The position numbers were made by a program, and so were the translations under genes. Shown here in pieces: positions 9,760 through 23,100 of a DNA stretch of 64,000 nt. Where the stretch lies: positions 1-64,000 of the forward strand of contig QCGP01000003.1 in assembly GCA_003279845.1 (NCBI GenBank). Direction: 5' to 3'. The DNA comes from Prochlorococcus sp. AG-388-F11 (GTDB lineage Bacteria; Cyanobacteriota; Cyanobacteriia; PCC-6307; Cyanobiaceae). Under the pieces are notes generated by a model. That model was not told the origin of the DNA, did not search any database, and was given only the letters and a program-made list of their open reading frames with translations. Positions within the stretch are counted from its first letter, which is position 1, and the number at the start of each line of letters is the position of its first letter.

Positions 9760-11583
9760 ATGTCTCAGCAAATAATCATCGCTGAGCGGGCTCGAATTGC
9801 AGCACTACTCACAGATGATCGAGTTGATGAATTAATCGTCGCACAAGGTCAATATCAAATTGGCGATATTTTTTTAGGAACAGTTGAAAATGTTCTCCCT
9901 GGTATTGACGCCGCTTTCATAAATATTGGTGAAAGTGATAAAAATGGATTCATCCATGTTTCAGATCTAGGTCCATTAAGACTCAAAAAAGAAATAGTTG
10001 GAATAACTGAATTACTAGAACCAAAACAAAAAGTCCTTGTTCAGGTAATGAAGGAACCCACAGGATCAAAAGGCCCAAGACTTACCGGGATTATCTCATT
10101 ACCCGGAAAGTACTTAATATTACAGCCCTATGGTCAAGGAGTAAATATTTCTAGAAAAATAAATACAGAAAAAGAAAGGAATCGTTTAAAAGCTCTTGGA
10201 GTTTTAATAAAACTACCCAGTACAGGTTTACTATTTAGAACAGAGGCCGAGAATATTAAAGAAGAACTACTTATAGAAGATCTAGAAAATTTAATTCAAC
10301 AATGGGAGAATATCATAAAAGTTTCTGAAACTTCTAATCCACCAAATTTAATAAAAAGAGATGATGATTTCTCTCTTAAAATTTTGAGAGATCATCTTAA
10401 ATCATCAGCTAAAAGCATAATTATCGACAATAAATTTTCAGTTGAAAGGGCAAAAGGTTTTTTAATAAATTATGATTTTGATGTAAATATTGAATTTCAC
10501 GATAACGATTTAAACAATCATATTTTAAATAATTACGAAATTAATAAAACAATTCAAAAAGCTCTCCAACCTAGAGTAGATCTTCCCTCAGGTGGTTATA
10601 TAATTATTGAACCAACTGAAGCACTGACAGTTATTGATGTAAACTCTGGATCATTTACAAGATCCGCCAACTCTAGGCAAACTGTTTTGTGGACAAATTG
10701 CGAAGCAGCAGTTGAAATCTCAAGACAAATGAAATTAAGGAATATTGGGGGAGTAATTGTAGTAGATTTTATTGATATGGAATCTAGAAGAGATCAATTC
10801 CAATTACTTGAACATTTTACTTCAGCAATAAAAGATGATTCTGCTAGGCCTCAGATAGCTCAGCTTACCGAATTAGGTTTAGTTGAGTTAACAAGAAAAA
10901 GACAAGGCCAAAACATATATGAATTATTTGGTAAAAAATGTTCTGTATGCAATGGAACAGGCCATATAGAAAATCAATTGAATTATGAAATTTCTAGTCC
11001 AAAATTAAAAATTGTTGAAGATAAATTAAATAGATCAAACAATTTAAAACCTTCTGATAATGATACTTATCAATCAACTGATAAGCAGGAAAAAGTAGTT
11101 GAAAAAGAATTACTGAATTCCAAGAACCTAAATAAAGACGATACTTTTAATAAAAAAGAAAATGATAATGATGATTTGAACGCAATTAATTCAAAAGAAA
11201 AAAATACAATAACTGTTGACCTTACAAATGATGAAAAAATTGTTTTTAGTCAATTAGGTATTAATCCACTAATAAAATTAGGAAAAGAATATCTCACTAG
11301 CAATAATTTTGTACGCTTAAAGGACAAAAACAAGGTGAAAGAAAAAAGTATTGATAAAAAAAATTTAACAGCTACACAAGTAAAAAAAATCTCAAAGTCT
11401 AAGGAGGTTGAAAAGATTGAAATAAATACTGAGGCTGATGCAAATTCCAAGGATAAATCATCAAAAAAAAATCTTGATAACAAAGAAGTTATTCTTTTAG
11501 ATAAGAAGGATGATATTGAACTCACTGATGAGATAAATAATGCTAGAAAAAAAAGAAGAAGGTCATCAGCTAATATTGAATAA
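9760..11583 (+). CDS. rne: Ribonuclease E/G family protein
   Basis: S1-like [20 protein letters not shown]; catalytic [26 protein letters not shown], Zn-link [10 protein letters not shown]. Confidence 0.93.
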   Translation: MSQQIIIAERARIAALLTDDRVDELIVAQGQYQIGDIFLGTVENVLPGIDAAFINIGESDKNGFIHVSDLGPLRLKKEIVGITELLEPKQKVLVQVMKEPTGSKGPRLTGIISLPGKYLILQPYGQGVNISRKINTEKERNRLKALGVLIKLPSTGLLFRTEAENIKEELLIEDLENLIQQWENIIKVSETSNPPNLIKRDDDFSLKILRDHLKSSAKSIIIDNKFSVERAKGFLINYDFDVNIEFHDNDLNNHILNNYEINKTIQKALQPRVDLPSGGYIIIEPTEALTVIDVNSGSFTRSANSRQTVLWTNCEAAVEISRQMKLRNIGGVIVVDFIDMESRRDQFQLLEHFTSAIKDDSARPQIAQLTELGLVELTRKRQGQNIYELFGKKCSVCNGTGHIENQLNYEISSPKLKIVEDKLNRSNNLKPSDNDTYQSTDKQEKVVEKELLNSKNLNKDDTFNKKENDNDDLNAINSKEKNTITVDLTNDEKIVFSQLGINPLIKLGKEYLTSNNFVRLKDKNKVKEKSIDKKNLTATQVKKISKSKEVEKIEINTEADANSKDKSSKKNLDNKEVILLDKKDDIELTDEINNARKKRRRSSANIE

Positions 11584-12157
11584 AATATCCGAAGTTGGAA
11601 TAGATGAAGTTGGTAGGGGAGCAGTATTTGGACCCGTTTTTTCAGCAGTTATAGTATTGACTGAAAAAAATAAATTCATCCTAAAACGACAAGGAGTAAT
11701 GGATAGTAAAAAATTAACTCCTAAAAAAAGAAAATTACTTTTGCCGAAGATTTTATCACTTTCTTCAGATTATGGAATTGGGCAATCCTCCTCCAACGAA
11801 ATAGATAAGCTCGGCATCAGAGTTGCAACTGAACTTTCAATGATAAGAGCATTAAAAAAATTAAAAGAGAAACCATCTGAACTAATGATTGATGGCCCAT
11901 TATCATTAAGGCCGTGGAAAGGAATTCAGAAAAATATCATATCGGGAGACTCGAAATTTACAGTAATAGCTGCAGCAAGCATTGTTGCAAAAGTATCTCG
12001 CGACAATCTAATGGAAAGGTTAGAAAAGAAATATTCAGGTTACTTAATATTTAAAAATAAAGGTTACGGGACCAAAGAGCATCTCTCAATCATCACAAAA
12101 AAAGGGATAACTAATCTTCATAGGAAAAGTTTTTTAAAGAAATCAAATCTTTTTTAA
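11540..12157 (+). CDS. rnhB: Ribonuclease HII
   Basis: [51 protein letters not shown]. Confidence 0.93.
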   Translation: MLEKKEEGHQLILNKISEVGIDEVGRGAVFGPVFSAVIVLTEKNKFILKRQGVMDSKKLTPKKRKLLLPKILSLSSDYGIGQSSSNEIDKLGIRVATELSMIRALKKLKEKPSELMIDGPLSLRPWKGIQKNIISGDSKFTVIAAASIVAKVSRDNLMERLEKKYSGYLIFKNKGYGTKEHLSIITKKGITNLHRKSFLKKSNLF

Positions 12158-12661
12158 TTCACACCAATCTAAAAAATCTTTAACTAATTGCTGTTGAACT
12201 CTTGACTTTATCCCCAACAAAATTCCGTTTAATACCGAGTGACCAGTAGATTCTAAAATTTTTCTAGGTACCAGTTTCAATAGAGGGGGTTGGCTTACAG
12301 ACACCCCTAACAGTGCCTCACCCTCTAACCCAATATCAGTTGCTTCCAAATTCGCCCTCAAAATAAGATTAAAGTCATCAACCATCCCCAAACCATCCAA
12401 TGTACTATCAAGAGCACTCATTCTTAATACTCCCCCTTCATTCTCTACCGCAATTGAAACAACAGGGTTAATATCTAATTGAAAAACCTTAAAACTTGTT
12501 ACTGTATACTTGTATCTACCTTCTGCTTCATAGACCAATTTTTTGGAGTCCAGCATTGCTCCAACAACTCTTTCTTCTTCCAAAAGATATTTAGAAAGAT
12601 ATTCTTTATTTCGTGTAACAGAAAGTTTTAGTTTCTGTTTAGCTTCAAAAGACAATAGCAT
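12143..12661 (-). CDS. DUF1997 family protein
   Basis: Cyanobacterial conserved protein pattern (START-like lipid-binding fold family DUF1997) located between rnhB and pheA. Confidence 0.6.
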   Translation of the reverse strand: MLLSFEAKQKLKLSVTRNKEYLSKYLLEEERVVGAMLDSKKLVYEAEGRYKYTVTSFKVFQLDINPVVSIAVENEGGVLRMSALDSTLDGLGMVDDFNLILRANLEATDIGLEGEALLGVSVSQPPLLKLVPRKILESTGHSVLNGILLGIKSRVQQQLVKDFLDWCELKKI

Positions 12662-12713
12662 TTTCTAAAGCCCTCCAATGCTTTTTTGATCTATTTTTTT
12701 CTTACAATTAATC

Positions 12714-13559
12714 ATGCGCAAACAAGTTGCATATTTAGGTCCTAAAGGGACTTACGCAGAAAAAGCAGCTCATATATTATCAAAGCTTGCTAATTTTCAG
12801 ACTCCTATATTTGTACCATGTAATGGGCTACATTCGGTTTTTAAATCAATAGCCTACAACAATTGTGATGCTGCGGTAGTTCCTATTGAAAATTCTGTAG
12901 AGGGCGCAGTAACTGCAACCTTAGACGCTCTATGGAAATTTCCAGATATATATATAAATAAAGCGATTGTTTTACCCATTAAACATGCATTAATAAGTGA
13001 TGGAGAACTTTCAATTATTTCAGAAGTGCTTTCTCATCCTCAAGCATTAGCTCAATGTTCAGAATGGTTGTCTGAAAATCTTCCAGAGGCAATCCCCCTT
13101 CCAACAAATTCAACATCAGAAGCTGTCAATATGGTAAAAGGGAGTAAATTTAGGGCGGCAATCGGCTCTAAATCATTAATTCAAATTAAAGGTCTGAAAG
13201 AATTAGCCTTCCCTATTAATGATGTTCAAGGTAATTGCACTAGATTTGTCTTATTAAGCAAAGAACAAAATTCTAATACAGCAAATATTGCTAGTTTTGC
13301 TTTCTCATTAATTTCAAACAAGCCTGGTGCTTTACTTAAAGCATTAAACTTTATTGCAAATTTTGGATTTAATATGAGCAAAATAGAATCTAGACCTTCT
13401 AAACGAGAGTTAGGAGAATATATTATTTATATTGATTTAGAAATTAATAATAAAACTAATATTAATAATTTTCTTGAATTAAAAGATCAATTAAAGCCAT
13501 TATGTAAAAATTTTGTAGATTTTGGATATTATATTTCTGAGAATATTGATTTAGATTAA
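12714..13559 (+). CDS. pheA: Prephenate dehydratase
   Basis: AYLGPKGTYAEKAA, VPIENSVEGAVTATLD, SHPQALAQCSEWL, NCTRFVLL, ACT domain SNKPGALLKALNFIANFGFNMSKIESRP. Confidence 0.95.
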   Translation: MRKQVAYLGPKGTYAEKAAHILSKLANFQTPIFVPCNGLHSVFKSIAYNNCDAAVVPIENSVEGAVTATLDALWKFPDIYINKAIVLPIKHALISDGELSIISEVLSHPQALAQCSEWLSENLPEAIPLPTNSTSEAVNMVKGSKFRAAIGSKSLIQIKGLKELAFPINDVQGNCTRFVLLSKEQNSNTANIASFAFSLISNKPGALLKALNFIANFGFNMSKIESRPSKRELGEYIIYIDLEINNKTNINNFLELKDQLKPLCKNFVDFGYYISENIDLD

Positions 13560-13560
13560 T

Positions 13561-14496
13561 TTATCCTCTACATTTATAAACTCCAAACTCCATTAAACCT
13601 TTTCTAAATGCCCAATTCATGAGCAGTATTGTTGGAATTTCTCTAACAGACTTTACTAAGGCTGAAGGACCAAGATTCAAAATTGTAAGAGGTCTTCTAA
13701 TACCTTCAATTATAGAATCGTACCATGAAGGATTGGTATAGAAATTCCAGTTTTCAGAAATAACCTGTCCTGCGCTATTTTTATTATTTCTAAGAATATT
13801 ATCGAATTCATTAATGCTAGTAAAATGAGGATGCACCCACTGTTCAAGTAATTGTTTGATGACTAACTTCTCAACAAAAGATGGAGGATATTCTCTAAAA
13901 TCTCGTGAGTTCCAGTCAGCCAATGCTAAGTAACCTCCGGGTCTCAAAGTTCTCAGCATTTCATCTGCGAACTTTTTTTTATCATTCATATGCGCACCTG
14001 CCTCAACACTCCAAATTGCATCAAATGATCCATCTTCAAATCTCAAATTTAATGCATCCATAACTTGAAAGTTGCAATTAAGTCCTTGGGGAGTAAGTTC
14101 TCTTGCCCTTTTTACTTGAGCAGGACTAATTGTAATTCCAGTAACATTAAACCCATAATATTTTGCAAGAATCCTAGAACTTCCTCCAATTCCACAACCT
14201 ACATCAAGTACCCTGGAGCCTTTTGGTAATTTATTTAAACCACTCCATTTGACTAACTCATGAACAAACTGTACTTTAGCCTCTCTAAAATCAATATTAT
14301 TTTTCCCTGAGGAGTAAAAGCCTAAATGTATATGTTCTCCCCATAATCTTTCAAGTAATTTATCTTGAGTCCAAGCATCATATGCAGAAGCTACAGTACC
14401 AGAAGAAATATATTTTCTAGCATTATTTCTCCAAATAATTGATAAAACTAAAATAAATAGAACCAGCCAAAAAAAGGGTATTAAAAATTCAATCAT
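13561..14496 (-). CDS. SAM-dependent methyltransferase, probable tocopherol/plastoquinone pathway (MPBQ/MSBQ-type)
   Basis: N-terminal hydrophobic segment; RVLDVGCGIGGSSRILAKYYGFNVTGITISPAQVKRA; LRPGGYLALADWNSRD. Confidence 0.75.
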   Translation of the reverse strand: MIEFLIPFFWLVLFILVLSIIWRNNARKYISSGTVASAYDAWTQDKLLERLWGEHIHLGFYSSGKNNIDFREAKVQFVHELVKWSGLNKLPKGSRVLDVGCGIGGSSRILAKYYGFNVTGITISPAQVKRARELTPQGLNCNFQVMDALNLRFEDGSFDAIWSVEAGAHMNDKKKFADEMLRTLRPGGYLALADWNSRDFREYPPSFVEKLVIKQLLEQWVHPHFTSINEFDNILRNNKNSAGQVISENWNFYTNPSWYDSIIEGIRRPLTILNLGPSALVKSVREIPTILLMNWAFRKGLMEFGVYKCRG

Positions 14497-15153
14497 TTAA
14501 TTTTCTTTTATATCTGGAAAACTTTCTTTCAAAGCTGTTCTCGCCGCAAGTTGTTTTCTTGTATGATCAAGCATTTCAAATTCTCTTTGCAAACGAGTAT
14601 AAGTATTTCTTTCTTCCAAAAGTCTTTGCTGTTCTTCAGCTACAGGACCACCCAAATGAGCCCCTATCCAAAATGACAATTCCATAGGGTTGTCAGGTAA
14701 TTTATCAGGTATGTTTTTCTTTGTATTTGTTAATTTACCTGTTAAATTGATAACATCACTAAGTGCTTCAGTGACTGAATCTTTAAGAGAATCTAACTTT
14801 TGAAGGTTATCAATATTATCGTCGTCAATCCAACTAACCATCGCGGAACAAAATGGAGTTGAACGAATTATTTCTAATACTTGAAATCTTTGTTGTCCTA
14901 GAGTAATAATATTACTCCTACCATCTTCTGAAGTTTGATGTTTTATTATTTGGGCACAACACCCAACATTTGCCATGCTTTTGGTATTTGGATCCCATTT
15001 AATAACTCCAAACATTGAATCAGATTCAAGAACAGATTGAAGCATAATTCTGTATCTAGATTCAAAAATATGTAAAGGCAATACCTCTTGAGGGAAAAGG
15101 ACTACCTCTGGCAAAGGAAATAGAGGTAATTCCCTTACAGAGAGCTCTCCCAT
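14497..15153 (-). CDS. LON peptidase substrate-binding domain protein
   Basis: ELPLFPLPEVVLFPQEVLPLHIFESRYRIMLQSVLESDSMFGVI, a LON N-domain without protease domain. Confidence 0.88.
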   Translation of the reverse strand: MGELSVRELPLFPLPEVVLFPQEVLPLHIFESRYRIMLQSVLESDSMFGVIKWDPNTKSMANVGCCAQIIKHQTSEDGRSNIITLGQQRFQVLEIIRSTPFCSAMVSWIDDDNIDNLQKLDSLKDSVTEALSDVINLTGKLTNTKKNIPDKLPDNPMELSFWIGAHLGGPVAEEQQRLLEERNTYTRLQREFEMLDHTRKQLAARTALKESFPDIKEN

Positions 15154-15209
15154 TTAAACCTCATTTATATCCATTAATAATAAACAATTTAAGTAGTTTT
15201 TGGGATTTC

Positions 15210-15530
15210 TTAGAGTTTAACTTCTATGTCTACACCACTAGGAAGATCTAGCTTCATTAAAGCGTCAATAGTTTTTGCAGAAGGGCTATAGATATCAATT
15301 AATCTTCGATGAGTTCTCGTTTCAAAATGCTCTCTAGAATCCTTGTCCACATGTGGTGACCTTAGGACACAATAAATCTTTCTTTTTGTAGGTAAAGGAA
15401 TTGGACCAATTGCAGAAGCAGAAGTAGTATCAGCAGTTTGGATTATTTTATCGCAAGATAGGTCAAGCATCTTTCTATCGAAAGCTTTTAGTCTTATTCT
15501 TATTTTTTGTTGTGCAATTGATGCAGTCAT
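15210..15530 (-). CDS. rpsJ: 30S ribosomal protein S10
   Basis: [70 protein letters not shown]. Confidence 0.98.
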   Translation of the reverse strand: MTASIAQQKIRIRLKAFDRKMLDLSCDKIIQTADTTSASAIGPIPLPTKRKIYCVLRSPHVDKDSREHFETRTHRRLIDIYSPSAKTIDALMKLDLPSGVDIEVKL

Positions 15531-15633
15531 AATTTAAAAAATTTCTTCTAGTGGAGGGCCATTGTTTAGCAATGACCCTAATCCATTTATATATATTAAG
15601 TGATTGGGGTTATATTCTTAAAATTCAAATATA

Positions 15634-16833
15634 TTATTTGAGAATTTTTGAAACAACACCAGCACCAATAGTACGTCCACCTTCACGGATTGCAAATCTC
15701 ATACCTTGTTCTATAGCAACTGGACAAATTAATTCACCAGTCATTTTGATTCTGTCTCCAGGCATAACCATTTCAACATTAGAGCCATCATCAGAGGTAA
15801 AAGCGGTGATTTGACCTGTCACGTCAGTTGTTCTGATATAAAACTGAGGTCTATACCCTGCGAAGAAAGGTGTATGTCTGCCACCTTCCTCTTTTTTAAG
15901 AACATAAACTTCTCCTTCGAACTGAGTATGAGGAGTAATTGATCCCTTTTTAACAAGAACCATCCCTCTCTCAATATCTTCTTTTTGAACACCACGTAAA
16001 AGCAAACCAACATTATCCCCAGCCATACCTTCATCAAGAAGTTTTCGGAACATTTCAACGCCGGTAACAGTTGTTAATTTTGTATCTCTTATTCCAACTA
16101 TTTCAACTTCTTCTCCTACCTTAACTTTACCTCTCTCAATTCTTCCAGTAGCGACCGTTCCTCTACCAGTAATTGAGAAAACATCTTCAACTGCCATCAA
16201 GAATGGCTTATCAACTTCTCTTTCAGGTTCAGGAATACTAGCATCAACTGCTTTCATTAATTCTTCAATTTTCGATTCCCAAGTAGAATCACCTTCAAGA
16301 GCTTTTAAGCCAGAAACTTGAACTATAGGAATATCATCTCCAGGGAAATCATAACTATCTAATAGTTCTCTGATTTCCATTTCAACAAGTTCAATAATTT
16401 CTTCATCATCCACCATATCGCACTTATTGAGAGCTACTACAAGAGCAGGAACTCCAACCTGTTTAGCTAGAAGAATATGTTCTTTTGTTTGCGCCATAGG
16501 ACCATCTGTAGCTGCGCAAACTAGAATGGCACCGTCCATTTGGGCGGCCCCTGTAATCATGTTTTTTACATAATCAGCATGTCCTGGACAATCAACATGA
16601 GCATAGTGTCTGCCCTCAGTTTCATATTCGACATGAGCTGTATTGATAGTAATGCCACGCTCTCTTTCTTCAGGAGCGCCATCAATGTCTCCATAATCTT
16701 GAGCTTGAGCTTGACCTTTTTTTGCTAGTACGTTTGTAATAGCAGCAGTAAGTGTTGTTTTTCCATGATCAACATGGCCAATAGTACCTATGTTGACATG
16801 TGGTTTGTTCCTTTCGAACTTCTCGCGAGCCAT
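15634..16833 (-). CDS. tuf: Elongation factor Tu
   Basis: [22 protein letters not shown]; full-length EF-Tu (399 aa). Confidence 0.99.
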   Translation of the reverse strand: MAREKFERNKPHVNIGTIGHVDHGKTTLTAAITNVLAKKGQAQAQDYGDIDGAPEERERGITINTAHVEYETEGRHYAHVDCPGHADYVKNMITGAAQMDGAILVCAATDGPMAQTKEHILLAKQVGVPALVVALNKCDMVDDEEIIELVEMEIRELLDSYDFPGDDIPIVQVSGLKALEGDSTWESKIEELMKAVDASIPEPEREVDKPFLMAVEDVFSITGRGTVATGRIERGKVKVGEEVEIVGIRDTKLTTVTGVEMFRKLLDEGMAGDNVGLLLRGVQKEDIERGMVLVKKGSITPHTQFEGEVYVLKKEEGGRHTPFFAGYRPQFYIRTTDVTGQITAFTSDDGSNVEMVMPGDRIKMTGELICPVAIEQGMRFAIREGGRTIGAGVVSKILK

Positions 16834-16876
16834 TTTGAATAAAGAATCGAGGGTTAAATAGTGTTTTGTTTAGAGA

Positions 16877-18952
16877 TCAGGAGTTGCCCTGATTCTTGGA
16901 AATGATAGCTTCAGCAACATTACGAGGAACTTCCTCATAATTTGCGAACTCCATTGAAAATATACCCCGACCTTGAGTCATTGATCGGAGTTGAGTGGCA
17001 TAACCGAACATTTCGGCTAAGGGCACTTTGGCCTGTACCTTAGACAATCCATCATCAACAGATTGTCCTTCTACTTGACCTCTCCTAGAAGAGAGATCTC
17101 CAATTACAGATCCAAGAAAGTCGTCAGGACTTTCGACCTCAACTTTCATCATAGGCTCTAACAGGACAGGGTTGCATTTTTTAACCCCATCTTTAAAAGC
17201 CATGGAACCTGCAATTTTGAAGGCCATTTCAGATGAGTCTACATCGTGGAATGAACCATCGACTAGTGTTACTTTTACATCAATGAGTGGATAACCGGCA
17301 AGAACACCAGACTCACAGGTTTCTTTCATACCATTGGAGGCAGGACCAATGTACTCTTTCGGGACTGCTCCACCAACAATTTTGTTGACAAATTCAAAAC
17401 CTTTACCAACTTCAGCAGGTTCCATTTCAATTATTACATGACCATATTGACCTTTTCCTCCAGTCTGTCTTGCATATTTACCTTCTCCTTTAGAACTAGA
17501 CCTAATTGTCTCTCTGTATGAAACCTGAGGGGCTCCAATATTAGCTTCAACTTTAAACTCTCTTAACATTCTGTCAACAAGGATTTCCAAGTGCAGCTCA
17601 CCCATACCTGCGATTACAGTTTGGTTTGTCTCAGGATCAGTACTGACTCTAAAAGTTGGATCCTCTTCTGACAAAGCAGTTAATGCTTTTGATAGTTTTT
17701 CCATATCCCCTTTAGTTTTTGGCTCAACAGCTACTGAGATCACAGGTTCAGGGATAAACAATGTCTCCAAAACTATAGGATCATCTGTATTACATAAGGT
17801 ATCACCAGTTGTTGTGTTCTTCAGACCTAATACAGCTCCTAAATCACCAGCCCTCAATTCATCTACCTCCTCTCTTTCATCTGCCTTCAGAATTACTAAT
17901 CTAGAAATTCTCTCTTTTGCATCTTTGGTAGAATTCATAACGTAACTTCCCTTTGAGAGAACACCCGAATACATCCTTACAAAAGTTAATTTCCCGTAGG
18001 GATCTGACATCACTTTGAAAGCTAATGCACTGAAAGGAGCATTATCATCTGAAGGTCTTACATCTTCTTCACCATTAGGTAAAACACCTTGTATTGGTTT
18101 TACATCAACTGGAGCTGGCAAGTAATCAACAACAGCATCTAAAACAAGCTGAACACCTTTATTCTTAAAAGCTGAACCGCACAATACTGGAACCAAACCA
18201 TGATTTAAAACTCCTTCCCTAATACCTTTTTTAAGTTGTTCTTCAGATAATTCACCTGTCTCAAGGAAACTTTCTATTAACTCTTCATCATTTTCTGCAA
18301 CACTTTCCATTAACTTGTTTCTCCACTCAGCTGCTTCCTCCTCCATTTCAGACGGAATTGGTGCCTCTTCAATATCAGTACCTAAGTCATTTTTGTAAAG
18401 ATATGCTTTGTTGGCAACTAAATCGATAATACCTGTGAGATCACCTTCAGCTCCAATAGGTAGCTGAATTGGAAGTGCATTTGCCTTTAATCGATCTTTA
18501 ATTTGCTTATTAACCCTTAGAAAATCTGCACCAGTTCTGTCCATTTTGTTAACAAAAACCATTCTGGGAACAGAATATCTATCTGCTTGACGCCAAACCG
18601 TTTCAGATTGAGGCTGAACTCCGCCAACTGCGCAAAAAACAGCTATTACGCCGTCCAAGACGCGCATTGATCTTTCAACTTCAATTGTAAAATCAACGTG
18701 TCCAGGAGTATCAATAATATTAATTCTGTGATCTTGCCAACTAGTTGATATTGCAGCAGCGGTTATAGTTATTCCTCTCTCTCTTTCTTGAGCCATCCAA
18801 TCTGTTACTGCAGCACCATCATGCACTTCTCCTATCTTGTGAACTACTCCTGAATAAAACAATATCCTTTCAGTAGTTGTTGTCTTCCCTGCATCAATAT
18901 GAGCGGCTATACCTATGTTTCTTACTCGTTCTAGGGGAAAGTCGCGTGCCAA
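16877..18952 (-). CDS. fusA: Elongation factor G
   Basis: [25 protein letters not shown]; full-length EF-G (691 aa). Confidence 0.99.
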   Translation of the reverse strand: MARDFPLERVRNIGIAAHIDAGKTTTTERILFYSGVVHKIGEVHDGAAVTDWMAQERERGITITAAAISTSWQDHRINIIDTPGHVDFTIEVERSMRVLDGVIAVFCAVGGVQPQSETVWRQADRYSVPRMVFVNKMDRTGADFLRVNKQIKDRLKANALPIQLPIGAEGDLTGIIDLVANKAYLYKNDLGTDIEEAPIPSEMEEEAAEWRNKLMESVAENDEELIESFLETGELSEEQLKKGIREGVLNHGLVPVLCGSAFKNKGVQLVLDAVVDYLPAPVDVKPIQGVLPNGEEDVRPSDDNAPFSALAFKVMSDPYGKLTFVRMYSGVLSKGSYVMNSTKDAKERISRLVILKADEREEVDELRAGDLGAVLGLKNTTTGDTLCNTDDPIVLETLFIPEPVISVAVEPKTKGDMEKLSKALTALSEEDPTFRVSTDPETNQTVIAGMGELHLEILVDRMLREFKVEANIGAPQVSYRETIRSSSKGEGKYARQTGGKGQYGHVIIEMEPAEVGKGFEFVNKIVGGAVPKEYIGPASNGMKETCESGVLAGYPLIDVKVTLVDGSFHDVDSSEMAFKIAGSMAFKDGVKKCNPVLLEPMMKVEVESPDDFLGSVIGDLSSRRGQVEGQSVDDGLSKVQAKVPLAEMFGYATQLRSMTQGRGIFSMEFANYEEVPRNVAEAIISKNQGNS

Positions 18953-19049
18953 TTTTAAAGCTCCAAATAAAATAATTTTTAATAAATTTAGTTCACCCTA
19001 AAAGTAAACTTTTATAATAATAAACTACTTAAGTACCTTTTTGATGAAA

Positions 19050-19520
19050 TTAATATCTGTAATGTGCAAAAGCTTTATTAGCTTCAGCCATTTTATGAGT
19101 GTCTTCTCTTTTTTTAACTGCACTACCAGTTTCATTTGCTGCATCCATCAACTCACCAGCAAGTTTTTGCGACATGCTTTTGCCATTTCTTGCACGTGAG
19201 AATGTAACAAGCCATCTTAATGCCATAGCTGTACCCCTCTCCTGACGTACTTCCATAGGTACTTGATATGTTGCACCACCAACTCTTCTAGCTCTTACCT
19301 CGACAAGAGGAGTTGCATTTTTTACTGCTGTTTCAAATAATTCAACAGCATTCCCACCTGTTCTCTCACTTATTAAAGAAAAAGCATCAGACAATATTCT
19401 TTGAGCTGTAGATTTTTTACCATGTTTCATCAATCGAGAAATCATCATTGAAGCTAAACGACTATTAAATTGAGGATCTGGAAGAACTGGTCTTTTTACT
19501 GCTGCATTACGACGTGACAT
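19050..19520 (-). CDS. rpsG: 30S ribosomal protein S7
   Basis: [47 protein letters not shown]. Confidence 0.98.
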   Translation of the reverse strand: MSRRNAAVKRPVLPDPQFNSRLASMMISRLMKHGKKSTAQRILSDAFSLISERTGGNAVELFETAVKNATPLVEVRARRVGGATYQVPMEVRQERGTAMALRWLVTFSRARNGKSMSQKLAGELMDAANETGSAVKKREDTHKMAEANKAFAHYRY

Positions 19521-19545
19521 GTTTTTAAAAAGTGCGGTTTACAAA

Positions 19546-19920
19546 TTAATCTTTTGGAGCTTTTGCTCCATACTTAGATCTGGATTGACGTCTATCTTTG
19601 ACTCCAGCCGTATCTAAAGTTCCTCTTATTATATGATATCTAACACCTGGCAAATCTTTTACTCTCCCGCCCCTAAGAAGTACTACAGAGTGCTCTTGCA
19701 AATTGTGTCCAATTCCTGGGATATAAGCCGTCACTTCGAAACCTGAAGTTAACCTTACCCTTGCAACTTTCCGCAAAGCTGAATTAGGTTTTTTGGGTGT
19801 TGATGTATAGACTCTCGTACAGACCCCTCTTCTCTCAGGGCAAGCTTTTAATGCAGGAGATTTTGTTTTCCTAGTCAGACGTTTTCTTTCTGATCCTATT
19901 AATTGTGAGATGGTGGGCAT
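19546..19920 (-). CDS. rpsL: 30S ribosomal protein S12
   Basis: [60 protein letters not shown]. Confidence 0.98.
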   Translation of the reverse strand: MPTISQLIGSERKRLTRKTKSPALKACPERRGVCTRVYTSTPKKPNSALRKVARVRLTSGFEVTAYIPGIGHNLQEHSVVLLRGGRVKDLPGVRYHIIRGTLDTAGVKDRRQSRSKYGAKAPKD

Positions 19921-20116
19921 CTAATATATTTAAATAAAAATAAACATTTATCTATCATAACCTTTTACGAGCACCAACTAAAAGTTTTTAATCATAATTT
20001 TTTAAAAAAAGTATGAATTTAAAATTCTTTGGTAAATATTCATTATCTTTAGATTTATTTTCATATTTATTTTTATAATGGGATTACATAAATAACAAAA
20101 TAAAATTAAATAATCT

Positions 20117-23100
20117 ATGGGTGAGAGTATCAAAAGAACCGTTGGGCCATATCGAGATAGTTATTCCCCAAATGGAATAATTGGCGAGAAAGATGCGTGT
20201 GGAGTTGGTTTCATAGCAAATATTAAAGGGGTAGAAAGCAACTGGATCCTAAAACAATCGCTGAAGGGTCTTAACTGCATGGAGCACAGAGGAGGCTGTG
20301 GAGGAGATAGTGACTCAGGCGATGGAGCAGGAATTTTATGTTCAATTCCATGGGAATATTTTGATCATGAAATGAATTTTGAAAATAAAGAAGACTTGGA
20401 TAAAGGTTTAGGCATGGTTTTTATGCCTAATAAAAAAGAGAAAATTGAAGAATGTAAATCAATATGTGATGAAGAAGCAGAAAAATTAAAAGTCAACAAA
20501 ACATTTTGGAGAACAGTACCTGTAAATAATGAAATCTTAGGTCCTTTAGCCAGGGCAAATGCTCCGTTTATCAGTCAGTGGATTTTATTCATAGATAAAA
20601 AAGATCATCAGGATATTGAGAGGCTTTTATTCCAACTGAGGAAAAGAATTGAGAAAAGAATAAGAGAAAGTTTTAAAAATCATGTGGGGGATTGTGAATT
20701 TTATTTTGCCTCACTAAGTTCTAAAACAGTTGTTTATAAAGGTATGGTTCGTTCTGAAATATTATCTGAGTTTTATCAAGATCTAAAAAATGAAAGTTTT
20801 AAAGTCTCATTTTCCGTTTACCATAGGAGGTTTAGTACTAATACACTTCCAAAATGGCCACTAGCTCAGCCCATGAGATTTTTAGGTCATAACGGCGAAA
20901 TTAATACTCTTTTAGGTAATATCAACTGGGCTAAAGCTTCAGAAAAACACATAGATGATTTTTGGGGAGAGTTATCTAACGAAATTAAGCCAATCGTAGA
21001 TATAAACAAAAGTGATTCATCAAATCTTGATGCAACCCTAGAAATCAATATACGTTCAGGTCAACCCATTACTGACTCATTATTAAAACTTGTTCCTGAA
21101 GCTTTTAGAGATCAACCAGAACTTGAAAAAAAAGAACATATAAAAGCTTTTTATGAATATTCTGCAAGCCTACAAGAAGCTTGGGATGGTCCAGCACTCC
21201 TCGTATTTGCTGATGGAAATTTTGTTGGGGCAACGCTTGATAGAAATGGCCTAAGACCAGCAAGATATTCAATTACAAATGATGGTTTTATAATAATGGG
21301 TTCCGAAACCGGAGTAGTAGAGATTGAAGAGGAAAAAGTAATAGAGAAAGGTCGCTTAGGACCGGGACAAATGTTGGCAGTTGATTTTCATAAAAATAAA
21401 ATCCTAAGAAATTGGGAAGTAAAATCAGAAGCAGCTCAAAGGCATGATTATAAAAAACTCCTAAGTAATAGAAGTATAAAAATTGAGAATTGTGAATGGT
21501 TTAAAGACTGCAAACTAAAAGACCTTGAGTTGTTACAACAACAAACTGCATACGGTTTTTCAGCAGAAGATAATGATCTTATATTGGATTCAATGGCTTC
21601 ATTAGCCAAAGAGCCTACCTATTGCATGGGCGACGATATCCCATTAGCAGTGCTTTCTTCAAAGCCACATATTTTATATGACTATTTCAAGCAAAGATTT
21701 GCGCAAGTTACTAACCCTCCTATTGACCCTCTGAGAGAAAAACTCGTAATGAGTTTAGAGATGCATCTTGGAGAAAGATGTACACCATTTGAGATTAAAG
21801 ATCCTAAACCTTTTGTTCATTTACAAAGTCCAATTCTCAATGAGGAAGAACTTGTTTCCATCAAAAAATCAAGAATTAAATCTCAAACAATTTCAAGTTT
21901 GTTTGATATTGAGGAAGGTGTTCAAGGCTTAGAGAATCAATTAAAAGCAATTTGTAAACAGAGTGAGCTCTCTATAAATGAAGGTTGCTCTTTAATTATT
22001 ATTTCTGATAAGGGAATTAATCCTAAAAAGACTTTTATTCCTCCTTTACTTGCTGTTGGGTCAATTCATCATTATCTTCTAAAAAAAGAAATCAGGCTAA
22101 AAGCTTCTTTAATTATTGAAACAGGTCAATGTTGGAGCACACATCACCTAGCTTGTTTGATTGGTTATGGTGCAAGCGCTGTTTGCCCTTGGTTGACCTT
22201 CGAAGCAGGAAGACATTGGTTAAAACATCCAAAAACACAAAAACTAATTGATAGCAAAAAAATACATCCACTATCAATAACTGATGTTCAAGAAAATATT
22301 AAAAAAGCTCTAGAAGACGGTCTAAGGAAAATTCTTTCAAAAATAGGCATCTCACTTTTATCTAGTTATCATGGTGCACAAATTTTTGAAGCCGTAGGCC
22401 TTGGATCTGACTTAGTAAAAATTGCTTTTGATGGTACAACAAGCCGTATCGCTGGCATAACACTAAAAGAATTAACTAATGAAACACTTTCAATACATAC
22501 GAAAGCTTATCCAGAGATCGATTTAAAGAAATTAGAATTTTTAGGATTTGTACAATTTAGAAATAATGGAGAATATCACTCTAATAATCCTGAAATGTCC
22601 AAAGTTTTACATTCAGCTGTAAAACAAGGACCAAAATACGATCATTTTGAAACTTACAAAAAACTCATTAGTAATAGACCGACAACATCTCTAAGAGATT
22701 TACTAACAATTAATTCAAAAAGAAAAAGCATTCCATTAGATGAAGTTGAAAGTGTTGAATCTATTTGCAAAAGGTTCTGTACTGGAGGAATGAGTTTAGG
22801 TGCTTTATCAAGAGAAGCGCATGAAGTACTAGCAGTTGCAATGAATAGAATTGGTGGAAAAAGCAACAGTGGAGAAGGTGGAGAAGATCCAGCTCGTTTT
22901 AATGTTTTAAATGATATCGATGAAAATACACAATCAGCGACGTTACCATTTATTAAAGGTTTAGAAAATGGAGACACTGCATGCTCAGCTATTAAACAAA
23001 TAGCATCAGGTAGATTTGGAGTTACACCAGAATATCTCAGAAGTGGTAAACAACTAGAAATTAAAATGGCTCAAGGAGCAAAACCTGGAGAAGGAGGACA

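Noticed and set aside
15551-16728. Small ORFs antisense or out of frame within tuf (15551-15814 +, 15819-16058 -, 16540-16728 +)
   Set aside because: Overlap a strongly supported EF-Tu gene; no recognisable domains.
20030-20060. GGTAAATATTCATTATC upstream of gltB as an NtcA site
   Set aside because: Does not satisfy GTAN8TAC; the 3' half is TTA instead of TAC.
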